This document shows, one piece after another, positions 37,976 to 51,418 of a stretch of DNA of 64,000 nt; position 1 is the first letter of the stretch; each line of letters opens with the position of its first letter. The notes under the pieces are model-generated. The model worked only from the letters and a program-made list of their open reading frames with translations. It searched no databases and was not told where the DNA came from. The stretch lies in contig CAIVPZ010000125.1 of the NCBI GenBank assembly GCA_903907955.1, positions 1-64,000 of the forward strand, read 5' to 3'. The translations under genes and the position numbers were made by a program. This stretch comes from an uncultured Acetobacteraceae bacterium (lineage in GTDB: Bacteria; Pseudomonadota; Alphaproteobacteria; Acetobacterales; Acetobacteraceae).

Positions 37976-38772
37976 TGTGCCCTCGCCTGCTGATCATTGG
38001 CGGAGGGCCGCCAGATGGCCGCCGGGCTGGCGTGCGGCACCGCCGGCGCGGCCAGCATCGTGCGCGCCATGCCGAGCGAGGAGGTCATCGCCGGTGCGCC
38101 CGGCTGCTCGCTTGCCGCGCCGTGCGGCGGCGGCGGGCGGGCGACGACCGCGGCGACCGTCACCGGCCGGGTTGCCGGCGCAGGCTGTCTTGGCGGCGCG
38201 GCCGGCGTCTGCAGGGACGTGGTGAGCGAGACCGGCGGGTTCGCCACCCGCGGCGCCGGCGCGGCGGGCGCCTGGCGGGCCGGGGCGGCGGGGCCTGCCG
38301 GCGGGGCGCCGCCGGTTGCCGCGTGGACGGTGGCCACCGGCCGGGCCGCGTCCGGCCTGGCTTCGGCGGCCCTGGCCGCTTCCGGCTTGGTTTCAGCCGG
38401 CCTGGTTTCAGCCGGTCTGGTTTCCGGCAGTGTCGCGGCCGGTGCTTCGGGCTCCAGCGGCGGCGCTGCCGCCGGCGGCGTGCCCACCGCCGGCAGGCGC
38501 TTCTCCAGCTCGGCCCAGGTGGTGAACTGCCGCGGCGTGGTGGATTTCAGCACCGTCAGGTGGTCGTTCGCCAGCTCCGCCAGCCGCTGCGGATCGTTCA
38601 GCCGGGTGTATTCCGCCCGCAGCACGCCGGCGCGCTCACGCGCCGCCTCGGCCTGCTTGACCGTGCGGGCGATCTCGCGGTCGAGCAACTGTGCCTGGTG
38701 CTTGGACTGATAGAGGTAGAGGCCGGACGCGCCGGCGAGCAGCATGCAGATGAAGGTGAACGGGCGGATCAT
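37972..38772 (-). CDS. ftsL: Cell division protein FtsL with long low-complexity tail
   Basis: Small bitopic divisome scaffold. Residues 1-21 are the membrane segment, and 25-75 form the coiled coil ([20 protein letters not shown]) followed by [18 protein letters not shown], the conserved FtsL end. The remaining 160 or so residues are Ala/Pro-rich, with a Glu-Thr-Arg/Lys-Pro-Ala repeat, making this protein (266 residues) more than twice the usual length. Position between rsmH and ftsI supports the call despite weak sequence conservation in the family. Confidence 0.85.
   Translation of the reverse strand: MIRPFTFICMLLAGASGLYLYQSKHQAQLLDREIARTVKQAEAARERAGVLRAEYTRLNDPQRLAELANDHLTVLKSTTPRQFTTWAELEKRLPAVGTPPAAAPPLEPEAPAATLPETRPAETRPAETKPEAARAAEARPDAARPVATVHAATGGAPPAGPAAPARQAPAAPAPRVANPPVSLTTSLQTPAAPPRQPAPATRPVTVAAVVARPPPPHGAASEQPGAPAMTSSLGMARTMLAAPAVPHASPAAIWRPSANDQQARAQ
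38384..38428. repeat. Three tandem 15-base units in ftsL
   Basis: GGCTTGGTTTCAGCC, GGCCTGGTTTCAGCC and GGTCTGGTTTCCGGC stand head to tail and encode the [10 protein letters not shown] repeat of the FtsL tail. The unit length equals that of the ftsQ repeat, though the sequence differs. Confidence 0.75.
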
Positions 38773-39764
38773 GGGCGGGGGCCTCCGGGGGCGGCCTCGG
38801 TGCGCGCGAGAGGGGCGGCGTGCTGGTGCGCGATACGTTCGATGCCGCGCAGCCGGGCGCTGCGGGAGCGCGGATTGACGTCGGTTTCGCGGTCCTGCGG
38901 GCGCAGCGCGCGCGGGGTCAGCAGCCGGAACGCCGGCGCCGCGCGCGGCGCCAGACCGCCCGGGTCGTGCCGCGACGGCGAGGGCGTGCGGCCGGCGGCA
39001 TCGGTCATGAACTGCTTCACCAGCCGGTCTTCCAGCGAGTGGAACGCCACCACCACCAGCCGCCCGCCCTCGCCCAGCAGCCCGGCCGCGGCGGCCAGCG
39101 CCCGCTCGATCTCGCCCAGTTCGTCGTTCACGCGCAGCCGCAGCGCCTGGAAGCTGCGCGTCGCCGGATCGAGGCCGGAACGCTCCGGCGGCACCACGGC
39201 ACGGATGATGCCGGCGAGTTGCGCGGTGGTGGTGATCGGTGCGGCGGCGCGGGTGGCGACGATGGCGCGGGCGATGCGGCGCGACAGCCGCTCCTCGCCG
39301 AAGCGGAACAGGGTATCGGCCAGTTCCTGCTCGGGCAGGCGGTTCACCAGGTCGGCGGCGGTCGGGCCGTCGCTGCCCATGCGCATGTCGAGCGGGCCGT
39401 CGAAACGAAACGAGAAACCGCGGGCGGGATCGTCGATCTGATACGAGGACACGCCGAGGTCGAGCACCACCCCGTCCAGCGTGGTCACGCCGCGCGCCGC
39501 AAGCAGCTCGACCATGTCGCCGAACCGCCCCTGCAGCAGGTGCAGCCGGCCCGGATGGCGGGCGGCGAGGGCGGCGCCGCGCTCAATCGCCGCCGGGTCG
39601 CGGTCGATCGCCCACAGCGTGCAGGCGGCCCGCTCAAGGATGGCGGCGGCATAGCCGCCGCCGCCGAAGGTGCCGTCCAGATAGATGCCGCCGTCATGCG
39701 GGGCGAGCGTGTCCAGCACCTCCCCCAGCATCACCGGAATATGGCCGCTCCCGTGTTCGCTCAT
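38769..39764 (-). CDS. rsmH: 16S rRNA (cytosine1402-N4)-methyltransferase
   Basis: Methylates C1402 in the ribosomal P site. The 331-residue protein starts [13 protein letters not shown] and has the SAM loop [38 protein letters not shown] with LDMRM, and [21 protein letters not shown], all diagnostic for MraW/RsmH. Start ATG 39764 overlaps the mraZ stop by four bases. Second gene of the dcw cluster. Confidence 0.97.
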   Translation of the reverse strand: MSEHGSGHIPVMLGEVLDTLAPHDGGIYLDGTFGGGGYAAAILERAACTLWAIDRDPAAIERGAALAARHPGRLHLLQGRFGDMVELLAARGVTTLDGVVLDLGVSSYQIDDPARGFSFRFDGPLDMRMGSDGPTAADLVNRLPEQELADTLFRFGEERLSRRIARAIVATRAAAPITTTAQLAGIIRAVVPPERSGLDPATRSFQALRLRVNDELGEIERALAAAAGLLGEGGRLVVVAFHSLEDRLVKQFMTDAAGRTPSPSRHDPGGLAPRAAPAFRLLTPRALRPQDRETDVNPRSRSARLRGIERIAHQHAAPLARTEAAPGGPRP

Positions 39765-40219
39765 GCCGCGCCGCTCCCTGGCAGGGTCAGGCCACGCGCA
39801 CGCACACGCTCCCGCGCTTCGGCGCGGCGGCGCTCGGCGGCGGCCGGTTCCCATATTTGGAACGTGCGCCCGAGTCCCATGAAGACCACTCCTTCCGTCA
39901 GGCCGGCATGGTCCTTCAGGGATTCGGGAAGGCTGATCCGCCCTTCCTTATCGGCCTCCAGCGGATAGGCATCGGCGTAGAGGGTGGCGGCGAGGTCGTC
40001 CTGCTCCTGGCTGAACAGGTCGAACTTCTCCAGCGGGGCGGCGAGCGCCTCGAACATGGCGGGCGGCCAGGCTTCGATGCAGGGATGCTGGTGGGAGGGG
40101 CGGAGCACCAAGGCGGCCACGCCCTCGCCATTTTTCAGCAGGTTCCGGAAGGCCGCGGGAATTGATACGCGGCCCTTGGCGTCCAGCCTGTTCTGATGAG
40201 TGCCCACGAACTGGGTCAT
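39761..40219 (-). CDS. mraZ: Transcriptional regulator MraZ
   Basis: DNA-binding repressor of the dcw operon, in which it is the first gene. The 152-residue protein has two SpoVT/AbrB-like domains: [21 protein letters not shown] (about 4-24) and [21 protein letters not shown] (about 83-103), the usual duplicated DxKGRxxxP pattern. ATG 40219 is chosen because MTQFVGTH is the family start; the longer frame crosses the operator region. Five MraZ-box-like repeats lie 124-168 bases upstream. Confidence 0.95.
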   Translation of the reverse strand: MTQFVGTHQNRLDAKGRVSIPAAFRNLLKNGEGVAALVLRPSHQHPCIEAWPPAMFEALAAPLEKFDLFSQEQDDLAATLYADAYPLEADKEGRISLPESLKDHAGLTEGVVFMGLGRTFQIWEPAAAERRRAEARERVRARGLTLPGSGAA

Positions 40220-40330
40220 CTGGCTGGGTCTGCCCTTTGCAGCGCGGTTCCGCTTGCCTCGTGCCGCGGCCTTTGCCGGTTCCCAGGCGGAGGGGCCGCC
40301 CGCCTTGCCATGGGTCCGAAGGGGCATGCA

Positions 40331-40387
40331 TGGGCGCACCCTTGGGAAGCCATGGGATATCATGGGCTGCCATGGGCGTCAAAGGGA
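40331..40387 (-). promoter_or_regulatory. MraZ operator: tandem TGGG boxes at 10-base spacing
   Basis: On the plus strand TGGGA, TGGGA, TGGGC, TGGGC and AGGGA start at 40343, 40353, 40363, 40373 and 40383, exactly 10 bases apart, with one more TGGGC at 40331. MraZ is known to bind TGGGN repeats with five-base spacers ahead of its own gene, so this is the probable autoregulatory site. The rest of the 364-base gap between mraZ and rnpB (40220-40583) shows no gene. Confidence 0.8.
40354..40382 (-). promoter_or_regulatory. Tentative dcw promoter inside the MraZ boxes
   Basis: Reading the minus strand, TTGACG (40382-40377) is followed after 17 bases by TATCCC (40359-40354). The -35 match is good, the -10 match poor. 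Overlap with the TGGG boxes would let MraZ block polymerase directly. Confidence 0.3.
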
Positions 40388-40583
40388 TTGTATCGGTCGA
40401 TCCCCAAGTCGGGGTGGTATTGCGGAGGGGGAACAACACGTTAGCCTGCCGGTTCTGGTTTCCTTTTCATGCTTGGTTCAGACATTTATGTGACAGCGTC
40501 GTGACCACAATGCGGATCATCAAAATACCGTGCGCTGAACGGCAATCAGGCGGCAACCGGTAACCCGGGCCGCAGCGGGAAGG

Positions 40584-40984
40584 CGCCAGACGGCCTGTAA
40601 GCCGGGTTCTGTCCAGTCCTGCGACTGTGACGGCCATTCCTCTGGGACGCGCCTCGCGGCACGCCTCGCGCGACCAACCCGGGCGACGGGGCGGGAATGC
40701 CCCCGCGGCACGGAATTGCTTCCGTCCGCCGGTCGCCCCTATTCGGTCTTGCTCCCGGTGGGGTTTGCCGTGCCGCCCCCGTTGCCGGGGGCGCGGGGCG
40801 CTCTTACCGCTCCGTTTCACCCGTGCCCGCGGGGAGTTGCCTCCTGGCGCGGGCGGTTTGTTTTCTGTGGCACTTTCCCTGGGGTCGCCCCCGCCGGCCG
40901 TTGGCCGGCACCGTATTCCCGTGGAGCCCGGACTTTCCTCCACCGGGGTTGCCCCCGGCAGCGGCCGCCCGGCCGTCTGGCCTG
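40584..40984 (-). ncRNA. rnpB: RNase P RNA, bacterial class A
   Basis: Catalytic RNA that trims the 5' ends of tRNA precursors. On the minus strand the universal blocks occur in order: GAGGAAAGTCCGGGCTCC near the 5' end, ACAGAAAACAAACCGCC, GGTAAGAGCGC, AGAGGAATGGCC, and ACAGAACCCGGCTTACA near the 3' end. The terminal pairing CCAGACGGCC with GGCCGTCTGG closes helix P1 and sets the ends to within a few bases. Length about 400 nucleotides is normal. It lies between ampD and the mraZ operator in the same direction. Confidence 0.95.
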
Positions 40985-41012
40985 CCTCAGATGCGCGTTT
41001 GAAGGTTTGGCG

Positions 41013-41747
41013 TCAACGGCCGCCGCACATCCGCGCCACCGCCAGCAGTCGCGCCAGCGTGCCGGAATCCGCCTGGCCGGTCACCGCCTCCGGCCGCCAG
41101 TGCCGCTGGAAGGCGCGCAGCACCGTCGCCAGTGCCGGGTCCAGCGCCCCTTCGGCCGTTACCTCGTAGCCGATATGCGCCAGCGCCGCCCGCACATCGC
41201 GCAGCGCGGCGGCATCGCGCACCGCGCCGGAGGTGCCAAGGTCGGGCGCGCCGTCCGGCCAAAGCCCGACGCCGTTGCGGGCCAACCCCTCCCAGTCGAA
41301 TTTTTCGCCAGGGTCGGCGCGGCGGTCGGGGGCGACGTCGCTGTGGCCGACGAAATTGCGCGCCGGCACGGCATGGCGCGACAGGATTTCCAGGCACAGG
41401 TCGCACACCGAGGCCAGCTGCAGCACCGGGAAGTCGCGATAGCCGTGTTCGTGCCCGGGATTGACGATTTCGATGCCGATCGCGCGGTTGTTCAGCATCC
41501 GCTGGCCGCGCCAGTGCGACGCCCCGGCATGCCAGGCCCGCCGCGCTTCCGCCACCAGGCGCAGCACGTTGCCGTCCTCGTCCACCAGATAGTGGCTGGA
41601 CACCTTCGCCGCCGGGTCGCGCAGCCGGCTGACCGCCTCGCTTGCCGTCCGCATGCCGGTGTAATGCAAGATAACCATATCGATCGGACAATTTTCTGGC
41701 CGGTCGTCCTGGTTCGGGCTGGACAGGTCGCGGATGGGCAGCGTCAC
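41013..41747 (-). CDS. ampD: N-acetylmuramoyl-L-alanine amidase, AmpD type
   Basis: Zinc amidase of peptidoglycan recycling. The 244-residue protein has an Amidase_2 domain (about 20-160) with VILHYTGM (zinc His), NNRAIGIEIVNPGHEHGY and FVGHSDVAPDRRADPGEKFDW (zinc His and Asp), and a C-terminal peptidoglycan-binding domain (about 185-240, VTAEGALDPALATVLRAFQ). No signal peptide is seen, so action in the cytosol on anhydro-muropeptides is likely. GTG 41747 overlaps the stop of the DjlA-like gene by four bases (GTGA), showing translational coupling. Confidence 0.9.
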   Translation of the reverse strand: MTLPIRDLSSPNQDDRPENCPIDMVILHYTGMRTASEAVSRLRDPAAKVSSHYLVDEDGNVLRLVAEARRAWHAGASHWRGQRMLNNRAIGIEIVNPGHEHGYRDFPVLQLASVCDLCLEILSRHAVPARNFVGHSDVAPDRRADPGEKFDWEGLARNGVGLWPDGAPDLGTSGAVRDAAALRDVRAALAHIGYEVTAEGALDPALATVLRAFQRHWRPEAVTGQADSGTLARLLAVARMCGGR

Positions 41748-42529
41748 AGCCCTCGTTCCCGCTTGATCCGGTCCCAGGCGGCGTTGATGCGGGCCACCTT
41801 GTCGCCGGCGCGGGCGATGAACTCGGCCGGCACGCCGCGGCTGGCCAGGCTGTCCGGGTGGTTGTCGCGCATCAGTTGTTTCCAGGTGGCGCGCACCTCC
41901 TCGTCGCTGACGCTGCGGGTCAGGCCGAGCACCGCGTAAGGGTCCACCTCCGCCTGGCCCGACGGGGTGCGGGCGCGGCTGCCGCTGGCGCGCTCCCACG
42001 CCGCTTCGTCCAGGCCGAAGGCGAGGTGCACGTGGCGCAGGAATTCCTGCTCGCTCACCGTCAGCGGCTTGTCGGCGCGGGCGATCTGGAACAGTGCCGA
42101 CAGCACGTCCTCCAGCATGACGCGGTTGTCGGCGAAGCTTTCGCCCAGTTGCTTGGCGTATGCCTCATACCCGTCAGGGCTTTCGCGCGCCTGGTCGAAC
42201 AGGCGGCCGACATGGCCGACCGCTTCGGGCGGGATGCGGAAGCTGCGCTTGAAGGCGTCGATCTCGGCGCGGTTCACCGGGCCGTCGCATTTCGCCAGCT
42301 TGGCTGACAGCACCACCGAGGCGATGGCGAAATACTGCTCGCGCTGGCCGAGCATCGCCGCCAGCCGGGCGGCGCTGAACGCGTCCGCGTTCGGCATCCC
42401 AAAAGGCATCTGGCCGAACTGCCCCAGGCCGCCATGCTCCGCCGCATGACCGACGGCTGCGCCGACGATCGCTCCGAACGGGCCGCCCATGAAGAAGCCG
42501 GCCGTCGCTCCAATGATCTTTCCCCACAC
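41744..42529 (-). CDS. DjlA-like co-chaperone (TerB-like plus J domain)
   Basis: A 261-residue protein. A glycine-rich hydrophobic N-terminus (IIGATAGFFMGGPFGAIVGAAVG) could anchor it in the membrane, a TerB-like helical domain follows (about 62-170), and the C-terminus is a J domain (about 195-260) with the HPD motif in MRDNHPDSLASRG that stimulates DnaK. This matches DjlA. It is coupled to ampD by a four-base overlap. Which Hsp70 it serves is not shown by the sequence; the DUF2760-linked Hsp70 pair is 35 kb away. Confidence 0.87.
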   Translation of the reverse strand: MWGKIIGATAGFFMGGPFGAIVGAAVGHAAEHGGLGQFGQMPFGMPNADAFSAARLAAMLGQREQYFAIASVVLSAKLAKCDGPVNRAEIDAFKRSFRIPPEAVGHVGRLFDQARESPDGYEAYAKQLGESFADNRVMLEDVLSALFQIARADKPLTVSEQEFLRHVHLAFGLDEAAWERASGSRARTPSGQAEVDPYAVLGLTRSVSDEEVRATWKQLMRDNHPDSLASRGVPAEFIARAGDKVARINAAWDRIKRERGL

Positions 42530-42668
42530 GCGCCTGTACGCCCTCCCTTCGGTATGAATGCCTCTATCATGTGGGGATTACCGGGAGCAAAAGACGTCTG
42601 CCTGTTCCGCCCATATCCTTCGTACCCCAACCAGCCCCTCACGCAGGAAGGCCCCGACGGACACCACG

Positions 42669-46321
<3,653 letters not shown>

Positions 46322-46322
<1 letters not shown>

Positions 46323-49267
46323 TGCGTATCACCCGCCTTCTGCTGGGCGGCCTTCTGCTGCTGCTGGCTATTTCGCTGGTGGCTGCCTGGGTGCTGCCGC
46401 CGCTGCTGGACTGGAATCGCTACCGCGATTCCATCGCCACTTTGGCCTCCGACCGGCTGGGGCGCGAGGTGCGCATCGCCGGCGCGGTTTCGCTTACCCT
46501 GCTGCCGGAGCCGGTGCTGACGGCGGCCGATGTCAGCCTGGCCGATGCCGGCGACGGCATCGCCATCCATGCCGCCCAGTTGCGGCTGCGGGTGGCGCTG
46601 GGGGCGCTGGCGGCGGGCAAGATCGACGCCGAGGAACTGGTGCTGCAGGGCGCCGAGATGCATGTGCCCTGGCCGTTCCGGCCGATCCAGATCGCCGCCG
46701 GGGCGCCGGCCTGGTTCGCCGCTGCCTCGGTGCACATCGAGGACGGGCGGCTGGTCATCGGCAGCCTCGCCTTCAGCGGCGTCCGCGCGACGCTCAGCAA
46801 GGACCCCTGGACCGGCAGCTTCGCCGCCGCCGGCACGCTGCAGCTGTCCTCCCGGCCCTGGCACTTCACCGCGCGGCTGACCCGCGCCGGCCGCGACGGC
46901 TCGGCGGGGCTGGACGCCTCGCTGGACGGGCGCGGGCCGGTGCAGGGCGTCGGTGCCATGCTGTCCGGGCAGATCCATGGCGATGGCACGTTCGGCGGAC
47001 GGGTGACCGGGCGCGGCCCCGACCTGTCGCAACTGCTGCCGGCCCCGGCGGCGCCGTTCACCGCCGCGGCGCGGATGTCGCTCGCCGGCGGGCTGGCGAC
47101 GGCGGATGAGCTGACCGGCGATATCGGCGGCTCGCCGCTGAAGGGGGTGGCGACGCTGCGTACCGAGCCGGCGCCGCGGCTGGATGTTGCCCTCACGGCC
47201 AGCCGGCTTGATCTCAGCGCCTGGCTGCCGGCGCTGCTGCATGGCGGGCCGGCGCTGCTGCCGACCGCCATCGACCTCACCGCCGAGGCGGCGCAGCTGG
47301 CCGGCGGCACGCTGCGGCAACTGCGCGGCGGCTTCGATTTCAGCGGCGCGGCCATGGCGGTGCGGGACGTCCGCGCCGTGCTGCCGGGCGATGCCGCGCT
47401 GGTCGCGAGCGGCCAGGTGCAGCGCGGGCCGGCGCGCTTCGAGGGCGACGTGACGCTGTCGGCGCCGGCGCTGCGCACCACCCTGGCCTGGCTGGAAGGC
47501 GCCGGGGTGGCCCCTTCCGGCGCGCTGCCCGAGCGGGTGCTGCGCACCGCCGAGTTCAGCGCGCATGCGGTGCTGGAACCCGGCCAACTGACGCTGAGCG
47601 GGCTGGACGGCCGTGCCGATGCCACCCGCCTGTCGGGCAGCCTGGGGTTTCACGCCGGCGAGCGGCCGGTGCTGACCGCGGTGCTGCAGGCCGACCGGCT
47701 GGAGCTCGATCCCTGGCTGCCCGCCGTCTGGCCGCCGCTGGCGGCGATTCCGGCCCGGCTGGACCGGATGGATGCCGATCTGCGGGTGGCGGTGCGCCAG
47801 GTGGTGCTGCAGGGGGCGCCGTTCGGGCCGGTGTTGCTCGATGCCGCGGTGGAGGGCGGGCAGGTCAGGCTGCGCCGCCTCGAACTGGCCGGCGGCGCGG
47901 CGCGGGCGGTGGCGTCGGGCACGCTGGCCGAGGGCGGGCGCCTGGCCGACGGGCGGCTGGACATCCAGGCCCCGTCGTCGACCGCGCTGGCCGAGGCGCT
48001 GCCGGCACCGTTCGCCGGGATGCGCGACATGACGCGGTTCTGGCGCGGGCCGGCTTCGGTGGTGGTGCAGGCGTCCGGCCCGCCGGAGGCGCTGGCGCTG
48101 CGGGTGGTGGGCGATCTCGGCGACCTGCGGCTGGAGGCGCAGCCGCTGATCGACCTGGGGGCGCGGCGGGCCGCCGGGGTGCTGACGCTGCGCCATCCCG
48201 GGGCGCCGCGGCTGGCCGAGTCGTTCGGCCTGCGCGGCGTGCCGTCCTGGCTGGGCGACGGCTCGCTCGGGCTGGTGGTGCAACTGGCGGTGCAACTGCC
48301 GGGCGAGAAGCCGGGGCGGATTGCCGCCGGGCCGTTCGACCTCGCGGCCGGCGACCTGCGCGCCGGCGGGTCGCTGGTGCTGGAAGGCATCGGCGATCCG
48401 GCCGCGCCGCTGCGGCTGACCGGGCGGATCGTTGCCGACACGCTGCCGTTGCCGCTGCCCTATCCGCGCTCGCCCGAACCGCTGCCGTTCGGCGCGCTTT
48501 CCGGCTGGCAGGCGCAGGTGAAGCTGGAGGCGGCGAATGTGCTGGCCGGCGCTTCGCCGGTGTTGCAGCAGGCGGTGGCGACGCTGGCGCTGGCGGATGG
48601 CCGGCTGCGGATCGAGGGAATGTCGGCGCGGCTGGCCGAGGGGGTGCTGACCGGCTCCGCCAGCGTGGTGATGCCGCCGCCGCGGTCTCCCGGCGACGCC
48701 AGCGCCGACGGGCCGGCGCTGGCGCTGGACGTGCACCTGGCCGGGGCGGTGCTGACCGAGCCGCTGTTCGATCTGCCGGTGGATATTGCCGGCGGCCGGC
48801 TGGATGCGGCGCTGTCGTTCATCGCCTCCGGCCATTCGCCGGCGGCGCTGCTGTCCACGCTGACCGGGGAGGCGCGGCTGGTGGTGTCGGACGGTTCGCT
48901 GGCCGGCGTGTCGCTGGGCAGCGTGTCGCTGGGCAGCGGGGGAGGCGCGTTGACGGATGCGGCGGTGCGGGCGGCGCTGGCCGGCGGGACGACGCCGTTT
49001 GCCCGGCTGGAGCTGGTGCTGCGGGCGCGGCGCGGGCTGTTGCAGGTGACCGACGGGCGGGTGACCGGGCTGCCAGGGGCGGTGCGGCTGGCCGGCAGCG
49101 TCGATCTGGCGGGCAATACGGCGGCGCTGAGCCTTGGCCTGCTGCCAGCGGTGCCTGACCCGCCGGAGATCGGGGTTGTGCTTGCCGGCCCGCTGGATGC
49201 GCTGCGCCGGGTGCCGGATCTGGCCGCGGTGGCACGCTGGCGGGCCGGGCACGCCGGCGGGCGGTAG
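46322..49267 (+). CDS. AsmA family protein
   Basis: A 981-residue envelope protein. One membrane segment at the N-terminus (LLLGGLLLLLAISLVAAWVL, about 6-25) is followed by the AsmA start pattern DWNRYRDSIATLASDRLGREVRIAGAVSL and a very long repetitive beta-rich periplasmic region, as in the AsmA/TamB group of bridge-like lipid transport proteins. A conserved AsmA C-terminal part is seen at about 830-930 (FDLPVDIAGGRLDAALSF...). The precise role is unknown. Its ATG shares a base with the oplA stop. A ribosome site would have to lie within the repeat, and no clear one is seen. Confidence 0.85.
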
Positions 49268-49289
49268 CCGGCGCGCGCGGGTGCAGGGT

Positions 49290-49463
49290 TTATTGCGGGT
49301 GCCGTTGTTCCTCGAACACCGTGTGGGCAAGGTGCAGCAGGTGCTCGGCGGTGACGGCGCAGCCGGCGCGGTCGGCATCTTCCGCGAGGGTGAGCAAACG
49401 GTCGCAGAGCACCAGCGGGCTTGGCGTGATCTTGGGTATCTCGATGGAATGCAGCTGCAGCAT
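49290..49463 (-). CDS. Small conserved-looking protein, unknown function
   Basis: A 57-residue protein, MLQLHSIEIPKITPSPLVLC..., then a helical stretch RLLTLAEDADRAG-AVTAEHLLHLAHTVFEE. The pattern of an acidic helix-turn-helix-like pair resembles small unannotated proteins I associate with Rhodospirillales genomes, but no function is known. An upstream in-frame ATG (49544) would add 27 residues of less typical sequence. Convergent with asmA. Confidence 0.5.
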   Translation of the reverse strand: MLQLHSIEIPKITPSPLVLCDRLLTLAEDADRAGCAVTAEHLLHLAHTVFEEQRHPQ

Positions 49464-49574
49464 GGCGAACGGTCCCTGTGTTCGGATTTTCCGGAACGGC
49501 ATGGAGTTCAACACGAATGGCAGGCCAGCATTTGCGGCCCACACTGATTTGATCCGGGATTGGTTGCGGAATCC

Positions 49575-49811
49575 TTAACAGGGCCACAACAGGGCGTGAA
49601 CACGCAGCGCCGAGGCCAGCGGCTGCTCGGTGCCGCGGGCGGCATCGATTTCGGCCACCAGCGCGGACAGGCTGAGCCTGCGCGCGGCGGCGATGGCAGT
49701 GAGCGCGGCCCAGAACTCCGTCTCCAGCGCCACGCTGGTGCGGTGGCCGGCGAGCGTGAAGCTGCGCTTGACCAGGACGCCCTTTGGGCCGGGGAGGTTT
49801 GCCTGGCCCAT
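49575..49811 (-). CDS. Ribbon-helix-helix domain protein (RHH_4 type)
   Basis: A 78-residue probable DNA-binding or regulatory protein. After VLVKRSFTLAGHRTSVALE (ribbon strand) come two helices, EFWAALTAIAAARRLSLSALVAEIDAAR, and the family ending LASALRVHALLW. In alphaproteobacteria this family is often encoded close to fumC and sspB; here a fumC-like remnant lies immediately upstream and sspB is 6 kb away. Its ATG overlaps the stop of that remnant (TGATG), implying coupled translation. Confidence 0.75.
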   Translation of the reverse strand: MGQANLPGPKGVLVKRSFTLAGHRTSVALETEFWAALTAIAAARRLSLSALVAEIDAARGTEQPLASALRVHALLWPC

Positions 49812-49921
49812 CAGCGTGCCGTTGGTTCGGCGTTTGGCCGCGGCATCTCCGCCGGGCGCACCCAGCGGGCGTTATCGATCTCGATGCTGCCGAGGCTGTC
49901 GGTCTCGGTGCGCGTGGTCAT
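49811..49921 (-). pseudogene. Apparent 5' remnant of class II fumarase gene
   Basis: A 36-codon open frame whose first 15 residues, [15 protein letters not shown], match the strongly conserved N-terminus of FumC (TRTETDSFGPIEV). After residue 16 the similarity stops and the frame ends TAR-TGA. No other fumC sequence is in the window, so the rest was probably deleted, leaving the start of fumC joined to the downstream RHH gene. The 5' end overlaps the 3' end of queG in another frame. It could still be translated as a small leader coupled to the RHH gene. An unrelated small protein with chance similarity is possible. Confidence 0.5.
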
Positions 49922-50957
49922 TGTCCATTTCCCATTTCCGCAAGCGCGCCACGGCCCAGGCGGCGGCTTCGGCGACCACCGGATCGGGGTCGGTGAGAAG
50001 ATGGGCGGCGGCGGGCAGCAGCGAAAGGCCACCCGAATTACCGATGGCAATCAATACGTTGCGCACGAAACGGTGGCGGCCGATGCGCTTGATCGGGGAG
50101 CCGCCAAAGCGGGCGCGGAAGGCGGCATCGTCCAGCGCGGCGAGGGCGGCCAAAGGCGGGTCGATGAGGTCGGGGCGGGCCTGGAGCTTTGCCTCACGGG
50201 TCGCGGCGGCGAAGCGGTTCCAGGGGCAGACGGCGAGGCAGTCGTCGCAGCCGTAGATGCGGTTGCCCATCGCCGGGCGGAGGCTTGCGTCGATCGGGCC
50301 GGGGTGTTCGATCGTCAGATAGGCAATGCAACGGGTGGCATCGAGCCGGTAGGGCGTTGGAAAGGCGTCGGTTGGGCAGACGGACAGGCAGCGCTTGCAA
50401 CTGCCGCAGCGGTCGGCATGCGGAGCGTCGGCGGGGATTTCGAGGCTGGAGAAGATCGTGCCGAGGAACAGCCAGGAGCCGTGCCGGCGGGATACCAGAT
50501 TGGTGTGCTTGCCCTGCCAGCCCAGCCCGGCCTGCCGGGCCAGCGGTTTCTCCATCACCGGGGCGGTATCGACGAACACTTTGATCTCCGCGCCGAAGCG
50601 GGCGGCGATGAACTGGCCGAGGTGTTTCAGCCGGCCCTTGAGCAGATCGTGGTAGTCGCGGTGGCGGGCGTACACGGAAATGTTACCGCGGTCGGCGGCG
50701 GCGAGGGTGGCGAGCGGGTCGTCCGCCGGCGCGTAGGAGAGGCCGACGCAGATGACGCTGCGCGCCTCCGGCCAGAGCGCCTGCGGGTGGCTGCGCTGTT
50801 CGGCGCGGTCGGCGAGCCAGGCCATGCTGCCGTGCTGGCCGGCCTGCAGGAATGCCCGCAGATGGGCGCCGGCCGCGGGGGCGAGGCTGGCCGGGGCGAA
50901 GCCGGCGGCGTCAAAGCCGAGGGCGAGGGCTTTGGCGCGGATGGCTTCGGCGGGCAT
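49872..50957 (-). CDS. queG: Epoxyqueuosine reductase
   Basis: Cobalamin-dependent iron-sulfur enzyme that makes queuosine from epoxyqueuosine in tRNA. The 361-residue protein has the DUF1730 N-terminal domain ([53 protein letters not shown]) and two 4Fe-4S clusters: [12 protein letters not shown] and [15 protein letters not shown]-like helices close the protein. The last 15 or so residues (after KWE) run across the start of the fumC-like remnant and are probably not ancestral. Its ATG shares one base with the queF stop (TAATG). Confidence 0.94.
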   Translation of the reverse strand: MPAEAIRAKALALGFDAAGFAPASLAPAAGAHLRAFLQAGQHGSMAWLADRAEQRSHPQALWPEARSVICVGLSYAPADDPLATLAAADRGNISVYARHRDYHDLLKGRLKHLGQFIAARFGAEIKVFVDTAPVMEKPLARQAGLGWQGKHTNLVSRRHGSWLFLGTIFSSLEIPADAPHADRCGSCKRCLSVCPTDAFPTPYRLDATRCIAYLTIEHPGPIDASLRPAMGNRIYGCDDCLAVCPWNRFAAATREAKLQARPDLIDPPLAALAALDDAAFRARFGGSPIKRIGRHRFVRNVLIAIGNSGGLSLLPAAAHLLTDPDPVVAEAAAWAVARLRKWEMDNDHAHRDRQPRQHRDR

Positions 50958-51418
50958 TATCCTCGGCCGCGATACGGTGCGACCCCCTGGTCGGGAATCC
51001 AGGCGCCCTCCGGCGGGGTGCCGGTCTGCCAGAAAATGTCGATCGGGATGCCGCCGCGCGGATACCAGTAGCCGCCCATGCGCAGCCAGACCGGGTCGAG
51101 CAGCGCCACCAGCCGCAATGCCACGTCCAGCGTGCAGGTTTCGTGGAAGGCGCCGTGGTTGCGGAAGGCGGCAAGATAGAGCTTCAGCGACTTGCTTTCG
51201 ACGATCCAGTCGCCGGGGATGTAGTCGATCACCAGATGGGCGAAGTCGGGCTGGCCGGTGATCGGGCAGAGCGAGGTGAACTCGGGCACGGCGAAACGCA
51301 CCAGGTAGTTGGTCGCGGCGTGCGGGTTGGCCACCCGCTCCAGAATTGCGTCGGTGGGGGAGGCCGGAATTGCGGCCGGGCAGCCGAGCAGGGTCAGGCC
51401 TTCCTGCAGTATGGTCAT
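50957..51418 (-). CDS. queF: NADPH-dependent 7-cyano-7-deazaguanine reductase
   Basis: Reduces preQ0 to preQ1. The 153-residue protein is the short (unimodular) QueF form: [20 protein letters not shown] carries the catalytic Cys and Asp, and [22 protein letters not shown] is the QueF motif with substrate-binding Glu and His. Four-base overlap (ATGA) with the tgt stop and TAATG junction with queG show a compact queA-tgt-queF-queG operon. Confidence 0.95.
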   Translation of the reverse strand: MTILQEGLTLLGCPAAIPASPTDAILERVANPHAATNYLVRFAVPEFTSLCPITGQPDFAHLVIDYIPGDWIVESKSLKLYLAAFRNHGAFHETCTLDVALRLVALLDPVWLRMGGYWYPRGGIPIDIFWQTGTPPEGAWIPDQGVAPYRGRG

